From NCBI GenBank assembly GCA_963796705.1, contig CAWCMK010000001.1, forward strand, positions 62,001-126,000: a stretch of 64,000 nt of DNA, in the 5' to 3' direction. Origin of the DNA: VRUE01 sp963796705. Its GTDB lineage: Bacteria; Actinomycetota; Thermoleophilia; Solirubrobacterales; 70-9. The notes beneath the pieces were generated by a model. That model did not search any database and was not told the DNA's origin. It was given only the letters and a program-made list of their open reading frames with translations. The translations under genes were made by a program, and so were the position numbers. Below are positions 16,542-25,143 of this stretch, piece by piece (within the stretch, counting starts at the first letter, position 1; each line of letters starts with the position of its first letter).

Positions 16542-16547
16542 AGTCTA
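16542..16547 (-). promoter_or_regulatory. -10-like TAGACT of the tatD operon, leaderless
   Basis: Ends 7 nt before GTG 16534. On the plus strand the overlapping hexamers TAGGCT (16546-16551) and TAGCCT (16556-16561) can serve the divergent oxidase gene, so the two promoters share the same 20 bp. The segment also holds nested inverted repeats (CCGGGCA/TGCCCGG and AGGCT/AGCCT). Confidence 0.5.
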
Positions 16548-16570
16548 GGCTCGAATAGCCTTTGCCCGGA

Positions 16571-17731
16571 ATGGCCGACTTTGCAGAGCACTACCGGGAG
16601 ATCTACGCAAGGGGGATGTCCGGCCAGAGGCCGGCCGTCCCGGTCTCGATTGACGAGCTGGAGCGCGCCGCAGAGGCGGCAATGGAGGAGTGGGCGGCCA
16701 ACTACGTGTTTGCCGGCGCCGGCGGCGAGGAGACGATGCGCGCCAATCTCGAGGCGCTGCGGCGTCGCCGCATCGTGCCACGCATGCTGCGCGACGTCGC
16801 CGAGCGCGACCTCTCAACGACGGTTCTCGGCACGGCGATGCCAGCACCGCTGATGCTGGCGCCGATCGGGGTCCAGAAGGTTGTCCACGAGGACGGAGAG
16901 CTGGCTACGGCGCGGGCCGCGGCGGCGCTCGGCGTGCCGATGGTGGTCAGCACGGCCTCGCATTTCACGATCGAGGAGATCGCCGCTGCCGGCGGGCCGG
17001 AGGCGCCGCGCTGGTTCCAGCTGTACTGGCCCAACGACCCCGCCCTCCTTGAGAGCTTCCTCGGGCGTGCCGTGGCGGCCGGATACGGCGCGATCGTCCT
17101 CACCGTCGACACCTTCATCCCAGGCTGGAAGCCGCGCGACCTGCAGCAGGCGAGGCTCCCGTTCCTGGAGGGGATGGGAAACGCCAACTACCTCCAGGAT
17201 CCAGTGTTCAGAGCCGCCCTCGAGAAGCCCCCCGAGGAGGACCTGGGGGCGGCGACCGGCCATTACCTGAGCGTCCTCTCAAACCCGTCTCTGGGCTGGA
17301 AGGACCTGGCCCAGCTGCGCGAGCTGACCACGCTCCCGATCGTGATCAAGGGGATCCAGCACCCAGAGGACGCCCGTGAGGCCGCCAGCCGCGGCATCGA
17401 CGGGATCGTCGTCTCCAACCACGGCGGCCGCCAGGTCGATGGAGCGCTCGCCTCACTCGACGCCCTGGAGCCGATCGCCGATGCCGTCGGCGGCGAGCTG
17501 ACAATCCTCTTCGACAGCGGCGTCCGACGCGGCTCGGATGTGATCAAGGCGCTCGCCCTGGGCGCCGACGCCGTGCTGCTCGGGCGGCCCTACCTCTGGG
17601 GTCTGGCGCTCGAAGGGCAGGCGGGCGTAGAAGCGGTCCTGAAGATGATCCTCGCCGAGTTCGACCTGACGATGGCACTTTGCGGCTACACACGGCCAGC
17701 TGAGCTGGGGGCCGATGCCCTCGCCGTCTGA
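16571..17731 (+). CDS. FMN-dependent alpha-hydroxyacid oxidase/dehydrogenase
   Basis: 386 residues, a TIM barrel of the lactate/glycolate oxidase family. Landmarks in order are MLAPIGVQKV (FMN site, near residue 98), QLYWPNDP, VLTVDTFIPGWKPRD, PIVIKGIQHPEDA and the catalytic SNHGGRQVDGALASLDAL with the active-site His and Arg (near residue 280), then LFDSGVRRGSDVIKALALGA. It oxidises a 2-hydroxyacid to a 2-oxoacid; lactate or a longer acid cannot be told apart. The start is ATG 16571, 9 nt after TAGCCT. TTG 16562 is an alternative. It overlaps the next gene by 17 nt. Confidence 0.9.
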   Translation: MADFAEHYREIYARGMSGQRPAVPVSIDELERAAEAAMEEWAANYVFAGAGGEETMRANLEALRRRRIVPRMLRDVAERDLSTTVLGTAMPAPLMLAPIGVQKVVHEDGELATARAAAALGVPMVVSTASHFTIEEIAAAGGPEAPRWFQLYWPNDPALLESFLGRAVAAGYGAIVLTVDTFIPGWKPRDLQQARLPFLEGMGNANYLQDPVFRAALEKPPEEDLGAATGHYLSVLSNPSLGWKDLAQLRELTTLPIVIKGIQHPEDAREAASRGIDGIVVSNHGGRQVDGALASLDALEPIADAVGGELTILFDSGVRRGSDVIKALALGADAVLLGRPYLWGLALEGQAGVEAVLKMILAEFDLTMALCGYTRPAELGADALAV

Positions 17732-18560
17732 TTTCGGGCCGCGCCGCGCGGCCTTCCGGGTACTGCACGAGAGGGGCTGCTTTGTGATGCCGAATCCCTG
17801 GGACCCCGGCAGCGCCCAGGCCCTCGCCTCGATGGGCTTTCGGGCGCTGGCGACGACAAGCGCCGGTTTCGCCTTCTCGCGCGGTCTCCCCGACGCGGCC
17901 GACGTGCTCTCGCTGGAGTCGGTCCTCGGCCACGTGGCCGAGATCGTGAGCGCCACAGATCTGCCCGTCAACGCCGACTTCCAGTCCGGCTATGCCGCCG
18001 ACGCGCAGGGCGTGGCGAAGAACGTGCGACGCTGCGTGGAGACGGGCGTCGCCGGCCTCTCAATCGAGGACAGGCTTCCCGAGCCGGCCGCTCGAGGACC
18101 GCTCTTCGAGATCGAGGAGGCGATCGAGCGGATCGCCGCCGCCCGGGCGGCGATCGACCAGTCGGGGGCGCCCGTGCTGCTGACCGGGCGCGCCGAGTGT
18201 TTCTTGGTCGGAGACCCGGCGCCGCTCGAGGGGGCGATCGCCCGTCTCACGGCCTACGCCGAGGCTGGCGCTGACGTTCTCTTCGCCCCCGGCGTTCGCG
18301 AGCCGGCCGAGGTCCGGGCGATCGTTGAGGCGGTCAGGCCAAAACCGCTCAATCTGCTGGTCGGCAGCGATCCCGGCCAGCGCGTCTCTGAGCTCGGCGA
18401 GCTCGGCGTGCGTCGGATCAGCGTTGGGTCGGCCCTCTCGAGGGTCGCCTGGGGTGCCTTCTCTCGCGCGGCCACCGCGCTTGCCGCCGAGGGCAGCTTC
18501 GTCGGGCTCAAGGACGCCACCCCCTTCGCCGAGCTGAACGCCCTCTTTGGCGCCGATTAG
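17715..18560 (+). CDS. Isocitrate lyase/PEP mutase superfamily protein
   Basis: 281 residues. It shows FVMPNPWDPGSAQALASMGF at the N-terminus, TTSAGFAFSRG, the metal-site segment NADFQSGYA (near residue 92) and GLSIEDR (near 116). This is the oxaloacetate decarboxylase / 2-methylisocitrate lyase-like branch. The KKCGH loop of true isocitrate lyases is absent, so cleavage of isocitrate is not expected. It overlaps the hydroxyacid oxidase by 17 nt. Together they could oxidise a 2-hydroxyacid and split or decarboxylate the product, but the substrate is unknown. It ends in the 3' end of metG. Confidence 0.85.
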   Translation: MPSPSDFGPRRAAFRVLHERGCFVMPNPWDPGSAQALASMGFRALATTSAGFAFSRGLPDAADVLSLESVLGHVAEIVSATDLPVNADFQSGYAADAQGVAKNVRRCVETGVAGLSIEDRLPEPAARGPLFEIEEAIERIAAARAAIDQSGAPVLLTGRAECFLVGDPAPLEGAIARLTAYAEAGADVLFAPGVREPAEVRAIVEAVRPKPLNLLVGSDPGQRVSELGELGVRRISVGSALSRVAWGAFSRAATALAAEGSFVGLKDATPFAELNALFGAD

Positions 18561-20068
18561 GGCTCGATCTTCGGGAATAGCGGCGGCACCCGCTCGATCG
18601 CCTGGCCACCGCCCCGCGAGCCGAGCTCGGCCAGGGCGAATGAGTCCTCGCCGAGCGCCGCCAGTAACCGCTCACTCGTCTGCGGCAGGTAGGGCGCCAG
18701 CATCAAGGTCGTCACCCGCAGCCCCTCCGCCAGGTTGTAGAGCACCTCGTCGAGGCGCTCGGGGTCGGCCTCCTCCCGGGCCAGCTCCCACGGACGGGTC
18801 TCCTCGACATAGCGATTGAGGCGTCGGACCAACCCCCAGACCACCTCAAGCGCCTGGCTCAGCTCAGCCCGCTCGAGCAGCTCAGCGAAGCGCGGCAGGA
18901 CGCCGTCGAAATCCTCGGCGAGCACGGCGTCGACCTGGGCCCCGGCCGGTATGACAGCCGCCCTGTAGCGGTCGATCATCGCCAGCACCCGGCTGGCCAG
19001 GTTCCCGTAGTCGTTGGCCAGCTCGGCCTCATAGCGCGCCTCAAAGCCGGCGGTCGAGATCGAGCCATCCTGGCCGAAGCTGACCTCGCGGAACAGGTAG
19101 AAGCGCAGCGCATCGGCGCCGAACCTCTCGATCACCTCGAAGGGGTCGAGCACGTTGCCGAGGCTCTTCGACATCTTTTTCTCGCCCATCAGCAGAAAGC
19201 CATGGATCACCATTCGGCGGGGCAGCTCGAGCCCGGCGGCCATCAGCAGCGCCGGCCAGATCACCGCGTGGAACTTGAGGATGTCCTTGGCCATGACGTG
19301 CAGCGAGGGCGGCCAGTAGCGTCCGGTCAGGTCCTCCCCCTCCCGGGCGAAGCCCAGCGCCGTGTAGTAATTGAGCAGCGCGTCAAACCAGACGTACATC
19401 CGCTGCTCGGGATCCCAGGGCAGCCGCATCCCCCACTCCAGTTTTGGCCGCGAGAGCGAGACGTCCTCCAGTCCGTGCTGGATGAAGGCAACCGCCTCGT
19501 TACGGCGGAAGTCGGGGACGACGAAGTCGGGGCGCTCCTCGTAAAGCGCTTCCAGGCGCTCCTGGAAGGCGGAGAGCCGGAAGAACCAGTTCTCCTCGCG
19601 CAGCTTCTCGAGCACGATCTCGTGGATCGGGCAACTCTGACCAGGCCCGAGCTCGCGCTCGGTTTTGAAATCCGCGCAGCGCGGGCAGTACCAGCCCTCA
19701 TAGACGCCCTTCCTGACCCAGCCATTGTCATAGACCCTCTGGATCACCCCCGCCACCCGCTCGGCGTGGCGGGGGTCGGAGGTACGAATGAAGAAGTCAT
19801 TGGTTGCGCCGATGATCGGCATCAGCTCGCGGAACTTCTCGGTGTTGCGATCGGCCAGCTCCTGGGGCGTGATTCCCTCCCGCTCGGCGGCGGTCTCGAC
19901 CGGCTCCCCATGCTCGTCGGTACCGGTCAGGAAGAAGACATCCTCGCCGCGCTGCCGCATGTGGCGGGCCAGCACGTCGGCCGCCATCGTCGAGTATGCA
20001 TGCCCGAGGTGCGGCTCGGCATTCACGTAGTAGATCGGGGTGGTGATGTAGTAGGTGCCGTGGCTCAT
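18557..20068 (-). CDS. metG: Methionyl-tRNA synthetase
   Basis: 503 residues. The class I HIGH motif reads HLGHAYSTM (near residue 20) and KMSKSLGN is the second signature (near 297). The zinc-binding insert keeps YCPRCADFKTERE and a second half reduced to SCPIHE, i.e. a shortened metal site. It ends with the anticodon-binding helices and has no C-terminal EMAP-like domain. Its ATG overlaps the rsmI stop (ATGA), giving the order glk-rsmI-metG. Confidence 0.96.
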   Translation of the reverse strand: MSHGTYYITTPIYYVNAEPHLGHAYSTMAADVLARHMRQRGEDVFFLTGTDEHGEPVETAAEREGITPQELADRNTEKFRELMPIIGATNDFFIRTSDPRHAERVAGVIQRVYDNGWVRKGVYEGWYCPRCADFKTERELGPGQSCPIHEIVLEKLREENWFFRLSAFQERLEALYEERPDFVVPDFRRNEAVAFIQHGLEDVSLSRPKLEWGMRLPWDPEQRMYVWFDALLNYYTALGFAREGEDLTGRYWPPSLHVMAKDILKFHAVIWPALLMAAGLELPRRMVIHGFLLMGEKKMSKSLGNVLDPFEVIERFGADALRFYLFREVSFGQDGSISTAGFEARYEAELANDYGNLASRVLAMIDRYRAAVIPAGAQVDAVLAEDFDGVLPRFAELLERAELSQALEVVWGLVRRLNRYVEETRPWELAREEADPERLDEVLYNLAEGLRVTTLMLAPYLPQTSERLLAALGEDSFALAELGSRGGGQAIERVPPLFPKIEP

Positions 20069-20892
20069 CGTCTCGGCTCGCGTCCGGTCAGCGCGCGGTA
20101 GAGATCGTTGGCGCGGGTGCCGGTCAGCGCGGCGACCACCGATGCGGCGGCCCGGGGGCGGGCGCCGGACTGCACGAGGTGGCGCAGGGCATCGACGGCG
20201 AAGCCGACGTCCTTATCGTGCTCCTCGTCGGCCGCAGGGCCGATCACCACAACGATCTCCCCTTTGACCTCGCCGCGGAAACGGCGCGCGAGTTCGGCCA
20301 GCGAGCCGCGCGAAATCTCCTCGTGCATCTTCGTCAGCTCGCGGCAGACCGCGGCCGGGCGATCCGGGGCGATCGCCGCCAGCGCTGCCAGCGACTCGCC
20401 GACGCGGCGCGGGCTCTCGAAGGCGATGACCGTCTCGGCCGAGCGCAGCACCCGCTCCATCTCACCCGAGCGCTTCGGGAGGAAGCCCTCGAAGCGCCAG
20501 CGATCGGTCGGCAGCCCGGAGGCGACAAGCGCGACCGGCACGACCGAGGGGCCGGGCAAGACGGTCACGTCGAGAGCGCGTTCGATGCAGCGCCGGATCA
20601 GCCGGTAGCCCGGGTCGGAGATCGCCGGCATGCCCGCATCGGAGACCAGCGCCACCCTGGCCCCGCGCTCAATCCGTTGGGCGAGCTCGGTGGCCCGTGC
20701 GGCTTCATTGCCCTCGTGGTTGGAGATCAGGGGTGGCGCCGGCCGGATTCCGAGCCTATCCAGCAGAGAACCTGTCCGCCGCGTGTCCTCGCAGGCGATG
20801 TAGTCGGCGGAGACGAGCGCCTCGCGGACCCGCACGGTCAGGTCGTCGAGGTTCCCGATCGGTGTCGGGCAGACGATCAGCTCGCCCGGCAT
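20065..20892 (-). CDS. rsmI: 16S rRNA (cytidine1402-2'-O)-methyltransferase
   Basis: 275 residues of the tetrapyrrole-methylase fold. It shows PTPIGNLDDLTVRVREAL at the N-terminus, CEDTRRTGSLLDRLGI, VALVSDAGMPAISDPG (SAM loop, near residue 79) and FEGFLPKRSGE, all RsmI hallmarks. It methylates the ribose of C1402 in the decoding centre. The start overlaps the upstream kinase stop (TGATG) and its stop overlaps metG, so the three genes form one tightly packed operon. Confidence 0.95.
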   Translation of the reverse strand: MPGELIVCPTPIGNLDDLTVRVREALVSADYIACEDTRRTGSLLDRLGIRPAPPLISNHEGNEAARATELAQRIERGARVALVSDAGMPAISDPGYRLIRRCIERALDVTVLPGPSVVPVALVASGLPTDRWRFEGFLPKRSGEMERVLRSAETVIAFESPRRVGESLAALAAIAPDRPAAVCRELTKMHEEISRGSLAELARRFRGEVKGEIVVVIGPAADEEHDKDVGFAVDALRHLVQSGARPRAAASVVAALTGTRANDLYRALTGREPRR

Positions 20893-21860
20893 CAGCCCCT
20901 CCCCCGCGCCGCTTCCAGTTCGACCCGCGCCATCGCGGCCGCGCCGATCATCCCGGCGTCCTGACCGAGTTCGGCCGCTCGCACCGGGGTCTCCTTCATC
21001 GGGGGCAGGGCCCGCTCCCGCAGCTCGCTTCGCGCCGGGTCCAGCAGCAGATCACCGGCAGCGATCACGCCGCCCCCGATGACAATCACCTCCGGCTCGA
21101 AGATGTTGGCGAAGCTGGCCAGTGCGACACCGAGGCGACGCCCGATGAGCTCAAAGACGCCGATCGCAGTCCGATCGCCGGCAAGCGCCGCCTCGGTCAC
21201 CGCCCGGCCGTCGAGCTCCCGGCCCTCGGCGAGCATGGCGCCAAGGGCCGAATCGGGCCCCCGTTCGGCGGCGGCGCGCGCCTCCCGCCCGAGCGCCGTA
21301 CCGGAGGCGTAGGTCTCCACGCAACCGTGGCCCGGACAGTTGCCCTGACAGGGGAGCCCGTCCATCTCGATGACGACATGGCCCAGCTCGGCGCCGGCGC
21401 CGGTTGCCCCGCGGTAGATCTGGCCGCCGAGGATCAGGCCGCCCCCGATCCCGGTACCAATCGTCAGCATCACCGCGTTATCGGCACCGCGTGCGGCGCC
21501 GTAGAGGTGCTCCGCCAAAGCCGCAACGTTGGCGTCGTTATCGACGAACACCGGAAGCCCGGTTCGCTCAGCCGCCAGGTCGCGAATCGGCAGATTTTCG
21601 ATCGGCAGGTTGACCGCGGAGAGGGCGACGCCGCGCTCGTGATCGATCGTCGCCGGGATGCCGAGGCCCACCGCGCAGACGCCCGGCCTCGCTCCGCGGG
21701 CCTCGTCGATCTCGCGCGCCAGGAGCTCGACCAGTTGTTCCTCCGACTGTCCGGTCGAGCGCTCGCGGCTCTCCCAGGCCACCCGGGAGTCGGGGTCGAG
21801 CACCCCGACGAGCATCTTCGTCCCACCCAGATCGACGCCGATCGTCTCGAGGGCGCTCAT
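20892..21860 (-). CDS. ROK-family glucokinase
   Basis: 322 residues. The ATP phosphate-binding motif GVDLGGTKMLVGVLD is at the N-terminus, the sugar-site residues lie in VDNDANVAALAEHLYG, GTGIGGGLILGGQIYRG follows, and the ROK zinc motif reads CQGNCPGHGCVETYASG (near residue 160). This is the pattern of actinobacterial ATP glucokinases, which supply glucose 6-phosphate and may take part in carbon control. The start ATG 21860 has no clear ribosome site; a longer frame to 21956 lacks homologous character. Confidence 0.88.
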   Translation of the reverse strand: MSALETIGVDLGGTKMLVGVLDPDSRVAWESRERSTGQSEEQLVELLAREIDEARGARPGVCAVGLGIPATIDHERGVALSAVNLPIENLPIRDLAAERTGLPVFVDNDANVAALAEHLYGAARGADNAVMLTIGTGIGGGLILGGQIYRGATGAGAELGHVVIEMDGLPCQGNCPGHGCVETYASGTALGREARAAAERGPDSALGAMLAEGRELDGRAVTEAALAGDRTAIGVFELIGRRLGVALASFANIFEPEVIVIGGGVIAAGDLLLDPARSELRERALPPMKETPVRAAELGQDAGMIGAAAMARVELEAARGRG

Positions 21861-22023
21861 TGATTGCTGGGGGTGACCGCGGGCATCGGCATCGTCTCTG
21901 GAGTCTTTCTGAAAATGGTCAAGGCTGCCTGGCGTGCGCCGAGCCGTGCAGGGCAAGGACGCGGGAAGGGCGAATAGCAGCTAATTCGCACTTGAAGGTT
22001 TTCAGAGAGACTCCCTGACCTTT

Positions 22024-23262
22024 ATGGCCGAGAAAGGTGATCAGCAGCCCTCGGGGCTGCCCGAATACAAAACCTACAAGTCACGGCGTGGGCTCCTCTC
22101 CGGTTTCCGCAAGCCCGATGGCCCGAACCTGCGCGGGCTGCGTGAGAGAGCCGCGGGCGGCGACGCGGATCAGGGCAAGGGCAGCATGCCGGCGCCGCCG
22201 CGCCGATTTCCGAGGGCGCGAAAGATCGCCAAATGGGTCGGGATCGCCGTCCTCGGCTGGATCCTGCTCAGCTTCCTCGCCTTCGCCGTCTCCGCCCAGC
22301 TGCAGGCCTTCAAGCTCTCGGGCGAAGCCAAGGAAGCGCTGCACGGCAACCCGTTCATGCTCGCCAACGCGCAGACGATCCTCGTGCTCGGCACCGACGC
22401 GCGTCCGACCAACACCAAGGAACCCGGCCCCGAAGGCGGCTCCGCCGCCCCCTCGCAGGAATGCTTCGAACAACAGGCCCACGGCGACGCCCCCCATGGG
22501 GGCTGCTCGGAAGGCCAGTTCCGGGCCGACACCCTGATGCTGATCAGGGCCGGCGGGGGCTCCTTTCGCAAACTCTCGATCCCGCGCGATGTGTTTGCCG
22601 AAATCCCCGGCCAGAGCCCCCAGAAAATCAACGCCGCCTACGCCTTGGGCGGCGCCAAGCTCGAGATCGAAGCTGTCGAACAGTTCCTCGGTGTGCAGAT
22701 CGACCACGTGGCGATCGTCGACTTCACCGGGTTCGAAGAACTGATCGACGCGGTCGGGGGCGTCAACGTCAACCTCAAGCACAAGCTATGCACGGAAATC
22801 GCGGGTGGCGCCGGTGGCGGTCAGGGCGGCTACACGCTGAGGCTCGGCAAGGGCGAACACACCCTCAACGGCCAGGAAGCGCTCGTCTACGCCCGCACCC
22901 GCGAGCCGAGTCCCTGCCCCGGTCCGGGTCCGAGCGCCTACAGCCTCGGCTACAGCGATTACGACCGGGCCAAGGCCCAGCAGGAAGTGATCAACGGAAT
23001 CAAGGAACGGCTCACCGACCCGCTGCGTCTCCCCTACAACTTCATCATGGGCCCAATCATCGGCTGGGATGCTCCGAAAGCCTTCGTCAGCGACATGGGC
23101 TTCTTCACGATGCCACAGCTGGTGCTCTCGGCCGCGATCGGAGGCTCGAGCCCCGCCGACGTGCTCTGCGCCCACGGCGAATGCCAGGAAAGGCCGGAAG
23201 GCAGCATCGAAGTGCCCGAGTCGGTGCGGCGCAAGGCCGCGCACCGACTGCTGAACGGGTAG
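22024..23262 (+). CDS. LytR-CpsA-Psr (LCP) family protein
   Basis: 412 residues. There is a basic cytoplasmic N-terminus of about 70 residues, one membrane helix (about 75-95), then the outside LCP domain with ILVLGTDARPT (near 118), RADTLMLIRAG, KLSIPRDVFAEI, KINAAYALGG and the Arg-containing LVYARTREPS. LCP enzymes attach undecaprenyl-linked glycopolymers such as teichoic acids or arabinogalactan to peptidoglycan. An insertion of about 30 residues with two Cys follows the first strand. Glu codons are mainly GAA, unlike most neighbours, which use GAG. No good ribosome site is visible ahead of ATG 22024. Confidence 0.9.
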   Translation: MAEKGDQQPSGLPEYKTYKSRRGLLSGFRKPDGPNLRGLRERAAGGDADQGKGSMPAPPRRFPRARKIAKWVGIAVLGWILLSFLAFAVSAQLQAFKLSGEAKEALHGNPFMLANAQTILVLGTDARPTNTKEPGPEGGSAAPSQECFEQQAHGDAPHGGCSEGQFRADTLMLIRAGGGSFRKLSIPRDVFAEIPGQSPQKINAAYALGGAKLEIEAVEQFLGVQIDHVAIVDFTGFEELIDAVGGVNVNLKHKLCTEIAGGAGGGQGGYTLRLGKGEHTLNGQEALVYARTREPSPCPGPGPSAYSLGYSDYDRAKAQQEVINGIKERLTDPLRLPYNFIMGPIIGWDAPKAFVSDMGFFTMPQLVLSAAIGGSSPADVLCAHGECQERPEGSIEVPESVRRKAAHRLLNG

Positions 23263-23306
23263 CGACCGCGCCCCCTGACCTCAGCAGGAGAGGCGCGGGT
23301 CAATCG

Positions 23307-23600
23307 TCAATCGGCGGTCGTCGTCGCCTTGGGCTCGCCCTTGCCCTCGGATTTCGCGCCGGAATCGGGCTTCGACTCGCCCTTGGCGGACTCCGAAGAG
23401 TCGCCGTTGGCGGCGGCCTTGGTCTTCTTGCCGTAGTCGGTGTTGTAGAAGCCCGAGCCCTTGAAGTGGACGGCTACCGGGCTCAGCACGCGCGCCGCGG
23501 GAGCGCCGCACTCCTGGCACTCCGTGAGCGCTTCGTCGGTGATCCTCTGGATCACGTCAAAGACGTGACCGTTCTCACATTTGTACTCATAGATCGGCAT
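23307..23600 (-). CDS. FmdB-family zinc-ribbon regulatory protein
   Basis: 97 residues. The first 45 are the FmdB zinc ribbon: MPIYEYKCENGHVFDV with one Cys, then ECQECGAPAARVL with two more; the usual fourth Cys (CxxCG) is partly replaced by His/Asn (KCENGH). FKGSGFYNTDY is a family hallmark. The last 40 residues are a low-complexity Lys/Glu/Ser tail. The function of such proteins is poorly defined; one member regulates amidase and formamidase genes. It diverges from glyQS with a 37-bp gap. Confidence 0.85.
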   Translation of the reverse strand: MPIYEYKCENGHVFDVIQRITDEALTECQECGAPAARVLSPVAVHFKGSGFYNTDYGKKTKAAANGDSSESAKGESKPDSGAKSEGKGEPKATTTAD

Positions 23601-23625
23601 CAGGGGGCCTGATTATCGCAGCCGG

Positions 23626-23631
23626 TACGGT
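23626..23631 (+). promoter_or_regulatory. -10-like TACGGT of glyQS, leaderless
   Basis: Six nucleotides separate this hexamer from ATG 23638, and no Shine-Dalgarno sequence is present. Confidence 0.5.
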
Positions 23632-23637
23632 TCCGGC

Positions 23638-25029
23638 ATGGCAGCCGACGCGCAGGGGGCCCCGCCCGTGGACGTGACGATGGAGGAGATCGTTGCGCTC
23701 TGCAAACGGCGCGGCTTCGTCTTTCCCTCCTCAGAGATCTACGGCGGCGTCGGCTCGACCTATGACTACGGCCACTACGGGGTGCTGCTCAAGAACAACG
23801 TCAAAGCCGAGTGGTGGCGGGCCATGCTGCAGGAACGCGACGACATCGTCGCGCTTGACTCGGCGATCATCCAGCACCCACGGGTCTGGGAAGCATCCGG
23901 CCACCTCGAGGGATTCACAGACCCGCTCGTGCAGTGCCTTGGCAGGTGCAAGAAACGCTGGCGGGAGGACCACCTTCGCGAGGCGCTCGAGGCCGAAGGC
24001 CGTGACCCGGGGGCCGAGCTACGCTGTCCGGAGTGCGGCGGCGAGCTCTCGGAGCCGCGCCAGTTCAACCTGATGTTCGAAACGCACGTGGGCCCGGTCG
24101 CCGAGGAGGGCTCGACCGTCTACCTGCGGCCCGAGACCGCGCAGGGGATCTTCATCAACTTCAAGAACGTGTTGAGCTTCGCTCGCAAGGGACCGCCCTT
24201 CGGGATAGCCCAGATCGGCAAGTCCTTCCGCAACGAGATCACCCCCGGAAACTTCATCTTCCGCACCCGCGAGTTTGAGCAGATGGAGATGGAGTTCTTC
24301 GTGCCGCCCCCCGAAGCCGAGCGCTGGCATCGCGAGTGGATTGAGATCCGCGAGCGCTGGTACACCGATCTCGGCATCCGGCCCGAATTCCTGCGGGTTC
24401 GCCCGCACGGCGCCGAGGAGCTCTCCCACTACTCCTCGGGCACCAGCGACATCGAGTACCTGTTCCCGATTGGCTGGTCGGAGCTGGAGGGGATTGCCAA
24501 CCGCGGTGACTTTGACCTCAAGCAGCACGCGAAGTTCAGCGGCGAGAAGCTCGAGTACTTCGACCAGGGAACCAAGGAGCGCTACGTCCCCTACGTGATC
24601 GAGCCCGCGGCCGGAGCGGACCGGGCCGCGCTGGCCTTTCTGGTCGACGCCTACGACCTCGAGGAGGTCGAGGGGCGCCAGCGCACGGTTCTGCGACTGC
24701 ACCCCCGGCTGGCGCCGGTCAAGGTCGCGGTCCTGCCGCTGGTCTCGAGGGAGGGGATGCCCGAGAAGGCGCGTGAGATCTTCGAGGAGCTGCGCCGACG
24801 CGTCCCGGCCGAGTTCGATGAGGGCGGTTCGATCGGTAAGCGCTATCGCCGCCAGGACGAGATCGGGACCCCCTGGGGGATCACGGTCGACGGGCAGACG
24901 ATGGAGGACGAGACCGTCACCCTGCGCGACCGCGACTCCCTACAGCAGTCCAGGGTCCCGATCGAGGGCCTGGCCGATGAGCTGGCACAGCGCCTGGAAG
25001 GGGCCTGGCGCACCCCCAAGCTGGGCTGA
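23638..25029 (+). CDS. glyQS: Glycine--tRNA ligase (single-chain, dimeric type)
   Basis: 463 residues of class IIa. The N-terminus has LCKRRGFVFPSSEIYGG and YDYGHYGVLLKNNVK. The zinc-type CGG region holds CLGRCKKRW and CPECGGELSEPRQFNLMF. Motif 2 is represented by STVYLRPETAQGIFINFKNV, and FRNEITPGNFIFRTREFEQME follows. The anticodon-binding domain covers the last 100 residues. It is the eukaryote/actinobacterial single-chain form, not the alpha2-beta2 GlyQ/GlyS pair. The start is set by the leaderless promoter. Confidence 0.96.
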   Translation: MAADAQGAPPVDVTMEEIVALCKRRGFVFPSSEIYGGVGSTYDYGHYGVLLKNNVKAEWWRAMLQERDDIVALDSAIIQHPRVWEASGHLEGFTDPLVQCLGRCKKRWREDHLREALEAEGRDPGAELRCPECGGELSEPRQFNLMFETHVGPVAEEGSTVYLRPETAQGIFINFKNVLSFARKGPPFGIAQIGKSFRNEITPGNFIFRTREFEQMEMEFFVPPPEAERWHREWIEIRERWYTDLGIRPEFLRVRPHGAEELSHYSSGTSDIEYLFPIGWSELEGIANRGDFDLKQHAKFSGEKLEYFDQGTKERYVPYVIEPAAGADRAALAFLVDAYDLEEVEGRQRTVLRLHPRLAPVKVAVLPLVSREGMPEKAREIFEELRRRVPAEFDEGGSIGKRYRRQDEIGTPWGITVDGQTMEDETVTLRDRDSLQQSRVPIEGLADELAQRLEGAWRTPKLG

Positions 25030-25143
25030 AAACCACCCTGCGACGCCGTTGCGTCTCATGGATCGGCTGTGGCCCCTCGCCCGGCGCGCAATGGAGCCAA
25101 GGAGTTTCGCCGTCGTGTTCGAGCGGGTGATCGAGGAGGTGAG

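Noticed and set aside
17715..18560. True isocitrate lyase (glyoxylate cycle)
   Set aside because: It is too short (281 residues) and lacks the KKCGH catalytic loop; it belongs to the wider ICL/PEP mutase superfamily.
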